Part shown: one piece after another, positions 1-11,489 of the stretch
How positions within the stretch are numbered: position 1 is the first letter of the stretch
Layout: every line of letters begins with the position of its first letter
Assembly (NCBI GenBank): GCA_022695795.1
Contig: MU404071.1
Location: 62,001 to 126,000, forward strand
Direction of reading: 5' to 3'
From: Biscogniauxia marginata
Lineage: Eukaryota; Ascomycota; Sordariomycetes; Xylariales; Xylariaceae
Length of the DNA stretch: 64,000 nt
The notes under the pieces: model-generated
What the model was told of the DNA's origin: nothing
The model's input: only the letters and a program-made list of their open reading frames with translations
The model's database searches: none
Position numbers and translations under genes: made by a program

Positions 1-1356
1 TACATAGTCTAACATTTAAGATCTGCTGTGCCTATTACACAGGTTTATGCTGAAGTTCATGCTAGGTACTTTTGCTATTAATATCCCTTTTGCTAGCCGA
101 TATATTTTCTCAAATAATTTCATCACACTTTTTTAATTCCTTGTCGTATAGTAGGATTCCTGGCATTTGGTCAGAAATGACACTTGAAAGCGGGGGAGAT
201 AAGCCGCCTAGAACTATAAGCGGTGAGGAGAAGATGGTTGCAGCTTACGGACAAGACGTCTATCGATCGCCATGGAGCCCTCACTGGTCTGAATACGTCC
301 CTAACACTCCCTATTATCCCTAGGCACCTTGGCCCTAGATATCTCCAAATGCCCTGTGCGACTCCTATCTCCGGGGCGAGACCCCTAACACTCAGCCTCA
401 ACTCTGCGGTCTCTAATACGGCGACATGGGTCATTCTACGTTGCCATCATGGCACTGAATCACAAAAGTTGCAATTTCTTAGGTCAGAACACAGGACTAT
501 ACTATATATACTGCGGCCGTACGTTCCTGTTCACTTTCGGATATCGATTGCATCCTACTCTTACCATACCCGTACTACATACCTACAACACCTATTGTAT
601 AACCAGCTGATAGTTCCCGGAAACCTTGTGAGCTTTCACAGACTGCCTGACAATATCTGAAGTTATCCTGAACTACCAGCAGATCTCAGGAGTGTCACAG
701 TGGGATCGCAAGCCAGGTCTAACTAGTGTATCCCTATGAGAGGGTTTAGTACAAGACTGATGCTTGGTTCCTGTAAGCAGCTCAGCAGAGGAACCAATAC
801 GTATATAGCCCGAGACTGGAATGAACATGTACTGAGGAATTTATGTATAGGTTGTGCACCAGTACGTGGTACTAGCAAGTGCCTGCTGTGACAACTCGTA
901 TAGATATATATGTGAACTAGATATCACGGACTGCGATAAGACCCAGGGCGCTAGGACTCAAGTAATCTTTATACTACAATGAAAAAAGAGTTTTGTGAGG
1001 AAAGAAAGGTTCCTCAGACTGCTAGCGAGCTACATACATTTCTTAAGTACCAAAATGACTGTGACACTAGATTTCTTTCCAAAAAAATTTTAAAAGGAAA
1101 AATAGTTTTAACTTTCATTTCAAGCTAACATAGAAGTAGGTATAGTAGTTTAAAGGTAGATTTTCTTCCATCTAAACGTTGTGGTACGCCGTAATAGGGT
1201 ACATGTAGCCTACTTTCAACTTAAGAGTCTATTTTTCTGACTTTGCTAAAACCCCCTTACATAACTCTACCTACGGCCGCCCCCAGCCAAACAAGCCAAA
1301 CAAACTGTGTAAAGACTTGACAAGCATCTGGTATACATGCTTCTGCATCACCATCA
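1..1356. other. Left flank without recognisable gene
   Basis: This stretch has ordinary base composition. Several short open frames exist, the longest being 145 codons at 223-660 (+), but none shows a recognisable motif, a convincing start or intron-like continuation. The last few hundred bases are the 3' flank of the minus-strand polyketide synthase that ends at 1357. Confidence 0.5.
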
Positions 1357-4300
1357 TCAGGCCTGACCAAATTCCTCGCACACTTGCTTGGCAAACTTGT
1401 TGATGGTCAGGGTGGGAGCAAGCAGCTGCTGGAACGGGATATCGAAGCGATATTCCTTGAAGATCCAGTTGCGCAGCTCAGCACCAATCATGCTGTCGAT
1501 TCCGTACGATGCAATTGAGCCGCTGTCAGGGTCTACCTCGTCCCTAGGTAGGAGCAGCATACGCGCCAGCTTTTCCGCGAAGTGCTCGGCCGCGATGGCC
1601 CCCGCGACTGCCGGCGTGGCCGCGCCCTTAATCATGGCTAGAACGCTCTGGCCGCCCGCGCCGCCGCCCGACTCCTTGGAGGACTGTATGGCATGGGCCG
1701 CATGACTGAAGCGCGCGTCCTCGAGCCAGAAGCTGTCGGTGGCGGCCTCGTCGGCCACCGCTTTCTGCAGCAGCGCGGGGTCGAGGCCGGCGACGACGTG
1801 GTCCGGCTTCGGCTCAATAAGGTTCGTGCTGATTCCGGCCTCGAAGGCCTGTAGGAGATTCTCCTCGTCGATGCCATACATTCCCTTGCGTCGGAGCGAG
1901 TCCTCGATCTCTGTGCTCTCTGACACCACCCCGACCCCCAGAACCATGGGTATGACGCATGACGTCGCGGCCAAGTTCCTAGCAATGCGGTGACGCGCAA
2001 GCGAGTCAAGATAGCTATTGGCGGCCGCGTAGTTGCTCTGGCCGGGAGTCCCCAAAATGCCCGAGACGGAACTTGTCATGAGGAAGAAGTCAAGAGGCGT
2101 GCTGGAGAGAACTGAGTGGAGATTCATTGCTCCCAAGACCTTGGGTGAAACCGCCGTCGTCCAGTTTTTATAGGACATCGAATGAAACATGCCATCCTGT
2201 TATGGTCTAGTTAGCTTTCTGAGATCTTTGATTTATATATATATATCCTCAATGAACCTAGAGATACTTACCCGTAAGACCATGGCGGCGTGAACAACTC
2301 CCCGGATTGGATGCGCTATTGGGACTTCATTCACGGCTCGGACAACATCTGTGCGGTTGGTGGCATCACCTCTCACGACCTGTACGATCGCTCCGGCTGT
2401 CTCAATATCCTTGACCAGCTTGGCTGCAGATGGTGCGTCTGCGCCTGAGCGTGAGAGAAACGCAAACCTGCGGGCGCCTGACTCCATCATCCACGAGGTC
2501 AGACTGCGACCGAGACCGCCCAGACAGCCGACTAGTAAGTATGTAACATCGGGGTTGAATTGTAGTTTGTCTTTCTTGGGTGGAATGACTTGGATTGGAG
2601 TTTCAGACGCTGCATATTGGACGATGGGCGTGATAGCGTCAAATGAGCTGGAGAAGTTGGACACGGCCTCATTCAAATTGGCAAGATTTATTTCATTGAC
2701 CAATCCAGGGGCACGGTTATCACCGTTTCTTAACATGTCAACTACGGTTGGTAGAAACTCGGCAATCAGCTCTGGTCTAGCTTGGAGCAGGTCGAGCATA
2801 TCGAACGGCAAGTAGAGGGCGCCTCGCCGTAGGGGAACAGGATCGAGAGCACTCCGGCTCAACACGTCCTTTCGGCCCGCGTCGACGAAGCGACCGAACT
2901 GGGCAATGCACCGCCATGCTTCGTGTGCGACAGTGGGATCGACGGTACTACCATCGCTGAAGACGACATCTGCACCGTGGCCGTTGGTAAGCTGGCTGAT
3001 GCGCGCGGCAATAGGGCCATGAGAAGGTAGGATGACTTGTTCCCTCGAGAGACCAAGGTGTTTCTGAACGAAGACAGCCTCCTCATCGGTGCCGACCTGG
3101 ACGTAGGGAATAGCACCCTTTGCCTGCGCTAGCTTGGCGACAGCAGCACCGCTGATGCCCGTCTTATGCAGAATGAGGACCTTCTCATTTGCTCGCAGCA
3201 TGGTAAGGGAGTGGAATGCATAAAGGGCCGTGGCATAGGCCATGAGCATGCTGACAGCAGTGCTCATGCAGTCCTTGGAGTCGATCTTGTAGAGCATGGT
3301 AGCTGGTACTTGTTGGTAGCTCGCGTACTGGTCGACGTTCAGACCAATCACTGTTAGGTTGGATCGTCAGTAGGTAATCATTGCAACTTATCCATGAAAC
3401 GAGTTCATGTCTACTGGTTCTGAATGGAGGTGGGGCGCCCACAGATCCCAGATAACCTCACCAGAGCACCGTGTATGGGAACAAGGAACATGAGTTAAGA
3501 AATATATAAAGTTATACTCACCCTTATCACCTGGCTGCAGGTTCGTGACGCCAGCCCCGACCTTGGTCACAACGCCACCAATCTCGTGGCTGAAGGTAGT
3601 TGGATAGTCGGATCCAGTGATGACCATGACACCCTCCTTGGTCAGGCCAGCACAAGTCAATTGGACCTCGACGCGGCCCGCCTTGACGTTATCCACTACA
3701 CTATCCGCGTTTTGCTTCTCAAAGACGACCTTGCCATGGAGTACCTTGCCGGAGATGCGGTCACCGGGGGTGAAATTCATTTCTTCAGGCTCGTCGTGCA
3801 CAGCGAACATAGCGTTAAGACCATCATTGCGCACCAGGCGGCTGATGTACGTCTTGTCATCTGCCACGCAGAACTCACGTTCGGGGACCTCTTCGCTCTT
3901 CGCAAATTGCAGCTGTGCGACTCGAGCGATGGACTCGACAATCAGGCTCTCCTGAACCGTATCCGGGTCAAAGTCGAGCGTCCTAAAATCCAGCGACGCC
4001 TGCTCCGACGTCACGGACCGTGCCAGACCGGAAGCCATGGCATGCTCGGGGTACCTGCCCTTCAGGAGACCCCCGTTGGTAGCCCAGAGCAGAGACGAGG
4101 CTGAGTTGGTAATGCTTTGAATGGCCAAGAACTCGCCCTCAGATGGGGAAGCGAGCACCGGACTCTCGAAATCGCCCAGCATAATGACATGACCGGCTGC
4201 GAAGCCGGGCTCGGTGCAGGCCTGCAGATTACAGGTGCTCACTCGCCAACCAAGAGATTCCAGCTTGGTCTTGACCAGAGAGATAATGGGCCCGGGCCTC

Positions 4301-7300
4301 GTACGATATACGAGTTGGATCTGATGGTCACTTTTCATGGCAGCCGACGACGCCGTCATTTCTTCTGGGCTTGCGACTTTCTGGATTGTTGCATCGTCAA
4401 CCCTGACTAGAAAACCTCCAGGCTTAACGAGAGGTTGTAGAAGATGAAGCACGTTAGTTGTGGCCACGACGACGTCGTACGACCCAGAGGTAAGCGATTG
4501 AGACTCCAAGTCTTGTGAGGGGTCGAACGAAGTAACCTTGGCGTTGGAATACTGCTCGATAGATGACTTAGCCGACGTCTCGCCGCCCATACCGTCGCTA
4601 ACGGTTACTGTATATCGAGCCTGGGGGTTTTTCTGTAAGATTGATTTTGCTATGGTGGTATCCGTACCGAGGACCTTCATGCTAGGATACTTGAACAACA
4701 CCAAGTTTGTCAGATCAACCGCAGTTAGGCCTTTAGTATTGGTGCCATCAAGACTGTCTATGTCAAGCTCCCAGACCATTTCACCGTAAGGAGCAGGCTT
4801 CAGCGCCGTCTCGTCCTTTTGAGGAACGGCTGCTTCATAGCTGGTGGTGCGAACATTGACAATTTCCATGACCATTTCGCCATTATCTGCTGTCAATTGT
4901 ACGCTGTTTTCGAAGGACCGAATTCCTCGTCTGTCGACCCAAGCATAGGCGTTTGCCTTGGCTGTCTCGACTTGTTCTTTGGTGGGCGGCCAGATAGTCA
5001 CCTCGTCGACCTGGACGGGCACGACTCCGCAGTCCATGGCATTGGTACGCCCAGCATAGATGGCAACAATGCTGAGCTGTAAGGTCGAATCCACCGAGGC
5101 CGGGTGTAACACATGCCGAGATTCCCCGAGAGATGCGTCTACTTGCTGCTTGATAGTGGTGCTGCAGCTAGCCTCGAAGTTCTTGCCATCGAACTTGATA
5201 TTATCCATGTCCTGGAAGGTGGCGCCGTAGTCAAACCCAACATCGCGCAAAGCCTGGTTCCAGGCTTTACCACTAGCTCGTTGCGGAAACTGAGGCTCCT
5301 TGCGAGGCTTTTTCGAGCCACGTGGAGGCGCAGTATTTATGCTGACAGTTCCTGACATGTGCTCTCTTGTGATATTCTCGGTGTCGATCGATGACACGCT
5401 AAAGTCCCACCAGTCGGATCCGAATACAGACGGGCGGAGGTTGGTCAAGACCTCGATGCCGTCGTCAGTGTCGGGGGTGACGAGCGCCTTTTTGATAGAA
5501 ATATCTCTCAGCACGTAGCTTTCAACGTTCATAGGATCATCCCTCCACTCGTTGATCTGAGTGACGGCTTCGACGGCTGCGGAGAAATAACCGGCAGCCG
5601 GGAAGACGGCCTCGCCACCAAGGGAATGATGCTTCAACCACGGCAAGTCGCGGATACGGAGGATGTTCCTCCATGTTGGTTCGCACACGGATGATCCAAT
5701 GACACGCTGACCGAGAATATCGTGTCTGGGATGGGTTGACCGACGATGCTCACGGCTGGCTCGGCTTTCTGGCCAGAACTGGCGCGAATAGTTCCACTGA
5801 TAACGCGGTAGGTCAACAATAACGGACCCTTTCTCCTGTGGAACGAAGGCGCTGGCGACTCTCTCCATCTTCATGGGATGGCTGCGCAGATACAGATCGC
5901 CCGCAAGGCTCAACATGCGGGTGGCCGAGTCGCTGTCCCGCAGAAGGGTGGGTAGATAGTCGAGCGCCTCGGCCTGAAGAAGTGTCTTGATTTGCTTGAT
6001 GGGACCCGACATGGCCGAATGGGGTCCAACCTCGATGAGGAGATCCACTGAGGCAAATTCCTCCGACGCCAGGATTGTCTGGACGGCTTGATTGAACAAC
6101 ACAGGACTCCTCAAGTTAGCACTCCAGTACTTTTCGTCCAACACGGTGGTTTCGGGCAAGATCGAGTTGGTCACGGATGAGACCATCTTAACACCCGTCA
6201 GCTGTTCAACAAGGCCGAATGAAGTATACTCGAGCGCCGCGCGGAAAAGGCACTCATACTTGTCGGCCACCGGGGCCATGTAGTGAGAGTGGTAAGCCTT
6301 GCCGCTCGTCTTGAGAAAGCGTGCAAAGATGTTCTCGGCGTCAAACTTGGTCTTAAGATTTTGCAGCGCATCTGCGTCGCCGCTGAGAGTCACACCCGAT
6401 GGAGAGTTATGACAGGCGAGGACAACCTTGCCCTTGAGGTCCGAGAGATACGGTTCAACCGCCTCGGCACCAAGCCCGACGGCCATCATGGCGCCTCCCT
6501 CACGTACATCCCGAGCTACCTTGCCTCGGTAGTAGGCCGCAGTGATGGCTGTCTCAAGGGAAATTAACCCGGCTGCGTAAGCTGCCGCCATTTCACCCGA
6601 TGAATGGCCGACAGTCACGACTGGACGGACACCCCAGTCTGCCAACAGATCTACCAGTGCTATCTGTACAGCAGTGCAAAGAGGCTGCGCATACTCAGCC
6701 TCGTGAATAGGAGACATGTCTTCGTGCTCAAGAAGGATGCCTTCGATGGACCAGTCGGGTCCATCCTTCAGCTCGTCAAGGGCCCTGTCCATGGCACGAA
6801 TAGAAACAAGGAAGCGTTGGCTGTAGTCAATTAACTCAGCGCCCATACGCGGCCACTGGGATCCTTGACCAGTGAAGACAAACCCCACAGTTGGGGGCCC
6901 CCTTTTTTTCTCGGCAAACGTGAAGGACGAGTCGATATCAGCGAAAGTACTCTTGAGGGCCCTGTGGCTGGTGACGGTGAAAGCCTTGCTCGCATGCATG
7001 GTTCGGCGGCAGCCGAGAGTGTACGAGAGGTCCAAGAGGTCGTACTTGTCTATACACTTGGCGTGAGCTTCGATATTACGCCTCAGCGACGTCTTGTCGT
7101 GTGCCGAAAAAGGCAGCAAGAAGGGACGCTTCCAGGGGACGGTACGCCGAGGGGCGGAAAGCTTTCCGCCCCGAGCATGTTCGTCGACATACTTGTATAT
7201 TTGGGGACCCCTCAATATGGACTGGGCTTCCTCCACGATGACATGAGCGTTGGTGCCTCCATAACCACAGGTGTTGACAGACACGCGTCGAACGGGGAGA

Positions 7301-8824
7301 TGCGAGGGAAACGGTGTAGGCTCGACAGGTACCTGCACCTGCCACTCGTCCCACTTGATCTTGGAACTCAACTTCTTGATTCCGATGGTCGGTGGGATGA
7401 TACCACGTTCTACAATCAGGATTGCTTTTATCAGAGCCGATAACCCCGACGCCGCCTCTCCGTGGCCAATGTTTGTCTTGGCAGCACCGATCATAAGAGG
7501 ATCGTCCACTCCCCTCCTGCGGTTCCGGTTCATCGCGATAGAAATGGCCTCGACTTCGATGGGATCACCTACGGCAGTTCCGGTGCCATGACTTACATGG
7601 AATTAGCAGTTGCAGGCCCATGTGAACAAAATAAAAATAAAAAACAGACAGAGAATATGCAAAGCCTAAAGAAAGACATGGCTCACCATTCGAAATAGCC
7701 AGTCAGCAGGGGATCAAGGTCTCCGCCTCGTTTATATGCCTGGGCCATAACGTAGGCCTGGCCGTCCACTCCTGGGTACGAGATGCTCGCAGAAGAAGCC
7801 TTGCCGTTATGATTCACAGCGCTACCACGAAGAACAGCCCGGATAGGATCGCCATCGCGTACAGCATCTGAGAGGCGCTTTAGATAAACGGCTCCGACGC
7901 CTTCGGCACGTCCATAGCCGTCTGCGCTCTCATCGAATGTAAAACAGGTCGATCTCGGTGAGAGAACTCCAATCTTGGCCGTGTTCATCTGCTGATCCAC
8001 AGTAAAAACCAAGTTAGTGCCACCCACAAGCGCGCCGTCGCACTCGTTGTCTCTCAGGGCAACGCAGGCTTGATGCAAGGCGTAGATCGAAGATGAGCAA
8101 GCCGTATTGCAGAGGATGCTGGGACCGTTCAAGTTGAAAACGTAGCTGATACGGTCGCTGAGGATGCCGGGATCGACACCAGTTGCACTCATTGTATGCC
8201 GGAAAGATTGTTCCTTAAAAGCCATTTGCTGCCAGTCAGACGTGAAGCTGGCGGCGAACACTCCAGTGCGTGTCCCGGAAATAGCATCTAACGATATGCC
8301 ACCAGACTCGAGCGCTTCATAGACAACCTCGAGTAGCTTTCGCTGCTGAGGATCCATCCACATGGCCTCAATAGGGGCGATGTTGAAAGGGCCTGGATCG
8401 AAGTTCTCAAGATCCTCCTTAATGAAATAGCCGCCCAGAACCGGGAAGCTCCCTGGCCTCTCGCGATTCTTGTGGTAGTGGGCATCAATGTTGAACCGAT
8501 TTGCTGGGACTTTTGGTGTCTGGCCCGACTTCTTGGTCATTAACATATCCCAAAACTCGGTAGCCGATGACACGTCTCCCGGCAAACGACATCCTGAATT
8601 TGTGAGCGGCTAGACCATCTATGGATTAGACGTGTGGATTGAGACTTACCCATGCCAACGACCGCGATAGGTTCGAGTTGCTCATTGAGCGGCTTCTCTG
8701 AATAGCCAGGGATGGAGGCGGCTGGGTAAGCATCCCGAATGTGGGAGCTAGGGCTCTGGTAACCCAAGTTTTCATTCGAAGATGATGGTGAGGAAGACCT
8801 CGGGGTCTCGAGTACACCAGGCAT
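1357..8824 (-). CDS. Highly reducing type I polyketide synthase (KS-AT-DH-psiMeT-ER-KR-ACP)
   Basis: Iterative polyketide synthase that builds and reduces a carbon chain from malonyl units. My model has five exons: 8824-8650, 8593-7687, 7591-3522, 3350-2272 and 2196-1357, giving 2356 aa. Phases at all four introns (56, 95, 171, 75 nt) agree. KS (about 48-475) has active Cys224 in TACSSS, His362 in HGTGT and His404 in KTNIGH. AT (about 596-910) has Ser691 in GHSSGE. DH (about 983-1285) has His1016 and Asp1195. The region about 1320-1480 aligns with C-methyltransferase but lacks its SAM-binding glycine motif. ER (about 1625-1960) has an altered nucleotide motif, TGISGAA. KR has GGLGRS (about 1995) plus Lys2096 and Tyr2133. 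ACP Ser2312 lies in GIDSM. There is no thioesterase or other release domain, as is usual for the class. Start: the ATG that opens a short linker before EPIAVVGMG. The product cannot be predicted from sequence. Confidence 0.95.
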
Positions 8825-9919
8825 TTTTGCACTCGTTCTAATATCTATCTGTCGCTGAAGACTAGGTCGAACTTGGGAATCTTTACAAGAACCCAAAACG
8901 AGACGGACGGTAACTTATACGGCAATAGAGCGTTGACACTCGTAATAAGCAGTACATTGCCAAGCAGGTTAAGATTCGACACGGTCAGTATCTTTACAGT
9001 GACGGTCAGGACTCTGACGCCAAGGCAGCGGGGCAAAGCGGTCCGAGACTTGGTAGGCTCAGGTCTGATAGACAACAACGCCGTCTGTTGTGGCAATTGA
9101 TGGGGTACGTAGGCCGCTTCGAGGCCGGACGCCTCTGTACCACCAGCGGGCCGTTTCCGTATCCCTTTAACAAGGGCTCTAAGTCGAAGTCAGCAGCGGT
9201 AACAAGGTCCAGACTGGTCTGAAGGCTCTGGAATGAGCACATTTTGGTCTGAACGTGTAGGTATGGTCCAAGGTCCCATGATCTCAAGTGGTACTAGTTG
9301 TATGCAAGAGACTCAGTCAGTCAGAGGTTTCCGAGGAAGTCCTAGGACTCATATCATTAGTCTTGAAAGATGAAGAGGGAACTGTAAGGTGCCATGACTG
9401 CCCACAACTAGTATAATGTGACATATTCCAAGTGGCTGCAGGGAAGGGTCTGGAGCAAGAGATTAGAATTACCTTCCCAAGGAAGTCAAAGATATAGATA
9501 TCATAACATAATCTTTAATGAGAGGTAATATATCCAAGACAATCATCATTCAATTTACCAGTGAATGTGGTTTGAAGAGAAGAATAGTATTTCCGTGCTT
9601 AGGAACAATGAAACATTCGGGGTTTCGGGCCTCTTGGGATTTGAATCGTTGTTCAATGTTGAAAACTACCTACGTGAAGGTTTACCAACTTATGTGATGA
9701 AATTTCAGTTGATAACTCATATTGTTACTTGACGCTAAACTACCTCTAAGCATTATAAAAAACGTAATTTGAGCTTCGTCCCAAACTCTGTACGAGAAAG
9801 AAAACTAGCACTGTATGCATAATAGCAGCAAGAGCTTGTGACTGTCTTAGAGAATCCCCAACCAGCAGCAAAACAAGAGCAATACACTCTCTGGCGGTCT
9901 CGAGGGAGCATACGCCAGC
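8825..9919. promoter_or_regulatory. Upstream region of the PKS gene and 3' flank of the membrane-protein gene
   Basis: About 1.1 kb of non-coding sequence between two minus-strand genes. It must contain the PKS promoter at its left end, and the membrane-protein gene terminates at its right end. I found no convincing TATA box or paired binding-site palindrome, and the short frames here show no family motif. Confidence 0.4.
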
Positions 9920-10998
9920 TTAGAGGCGACCCTCACCGCAGCATGCAGCATATGCCAATCCAGCACCAGGTCCAAAGATCGCAGTAAGGCCAAACAAGGT
10001 CAGAACAGAGCCTAGATTGGTACTCGCAACGCGATTCCTGTCTTGCGCGTTACATAAAATGTTGCTGCCAAGAAGAAGCACAGTGGTGACGATGATAATA
10101 TAGTCGTACTGGAGAAACAGGTGAGCGGCTTCTGTCAAGAGCTTTGGTGAAGCGGGCTCAACAGTGGCGTGTTGAGGGAAATACACCCTGCTCAAAGACA
10201 TGTCTGGTGACATAAATGCGTATATGATACTGTAGACATGAACAAGTGAGCTGAGAGTCCCAGTGATGTAATAGGCCATTTTAACGGGCTCTAATCTCTT
10301 GGGTACGAATGCAGTAAGAGCCCGGCTAGCCAGCGCCTGGCAAACGCTGAAAATGGGAAGGCCCAAGAAAAACAGGAGGACACCGTGTTGAATCGCGCTG
10401 GTACTTGCGTCTATCCATGCTGGAGCTATAAGAGGTAGTTCAAGCAGTATGCCTATAAGGGCAGTAACAGGCAAAGCTTGTGCCTGGGAGGCCGGTACGC
10501 GTGACGTCCCCCCTTTCCGCTGCTTCACATATAGAAGCGACCACAGGGGAAAGAAGACAGCCGTCCCGAAACAATTAAACAAGCATATCCATAAAGTTGG
10601 GCTTTAGCACATGTCAGTCCCAATTGCTGCTCCGAGGATACATTTAGGTCTTACGAGCGTAACCAGAAGCCCAATCTGCGACGACTCTCGACAAGCACCA
10701 TCATGTTAATGACGAGAAGACTTGTCGTCAAGTCTAGCACCATGAGGTATGGTCCGGCATCTATATCTTTCAAGTTGCTGACTGCCGAAAAGAACGCAAT
10801 GAGAGTGTTAAGCTGAAAGTCGACAGGCCAAACCCCGCTATGCTCTGTCTTGAGGAGTGAACCATCAGGAAAGACACCAGTCTTTGCTGTGTTGAACATG
10901 GCCTCGGAGCCTCCATTGAGACTCATTATTCCCCACATCAAACCGAACCCCATTGCACTCAGGCATGTAAAACCGGAAGCGTAGTTTCCCAATGGCAT
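9920..10998 (-). CDS. Polytopic membrane protein of unknown function
   Basis: Two exons, 10998-10655 and 10601-9920, separated by a 53-nt intron, give 341 aa. The phase is right and the frame runs through a Trp-rich junction into a new membrane segment. About eight hydrophobic segments can be read, near residues 8-27, 82-104, 116-135, 154-174, 183-206, 218-242, 277-295 and 308-333, with short basic loops such as VESRRR and VKQRKGG. There is no transporter, acyltransferase (no WHxxR-type motif) or cytochrome signature. It lies upstream of the PKS on the same strand and is divergent from the flavin monooxygenase, so membership in the pathway is likely. Membrane proteins of this size without assigned function do occur in fungal metabolite clusters, and some integral-membrane cyclases are known, but I cannot assign a reaction. 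The start ATG has a good context (CAGCCATGC). Confidence 0.8.
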
Positions 10999-11489
10999 GG
11001 CTGAGTAGTAACGGGGGGAAATAGTGGCGAATTACGAAGGAGGAATGGAGGTTTGGAAAGAAAGGAGAAGCCAAAGAAAGTAGCATAGGAATGGAGCAAG
11101 GGGATATTACTTACCATAGAGTAGACATGGTAGAAAATTTTCAGGTATGAGGGGGAAACCTTGATCCCCCCAAGAACGTGTACCGCTCGCCGACTTAGAG
11201 GGGACGTCGCTGTACAAGCACGGAGAACCACGGCCCGCCTCTTTGCTGACATTGCAGCAAGGTATTACCCGCGTATAGATGAAGCCCGAGTATGGCCTGA
11301 TGGTTTAGCAAGGACATGGCACGATGGTAAAGCTACAGAGGGAAGAATGTCTTTGAAAGAACCCCCGCGTGAAAAGGACATCACAGCAAAAGAGCCGTAA
11401 AGTCTGTGATTAATAAAACTTGTCATTCTGAAATCCTATCCTCACTTATATCCCGGGTAACACGTATGAACTTGAATCTGTTGCACCAA
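10999..11489. promoter_or_regulatory. Divergent intergenic region between membrane protein (-) and flavin monooxygenase (+)
   Basis: 491 bp separate the two divergent start codons, so both promoters must lie here. Co-regulation is the usual meaning of such an arrangement in fungal clusters. No clear TATA box or palindromic regulator site stands out by eye. Confidence 0.5.

Noticed and set aside
223..660. 145-codon plus-strand frame at the left end
   Set aside because: No motif, low-complexity-free but unrecognisable sequence, and no splice or family support. It overlaps other frames of similar length.
6865..7443. 192-codon plus-strand frame
   Set aside because: It lies opposite the PKS KS-AT region, whose motifs are unmistakable on the minus strand. 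The same applies to other long plus-strand frames at 1388-4410.
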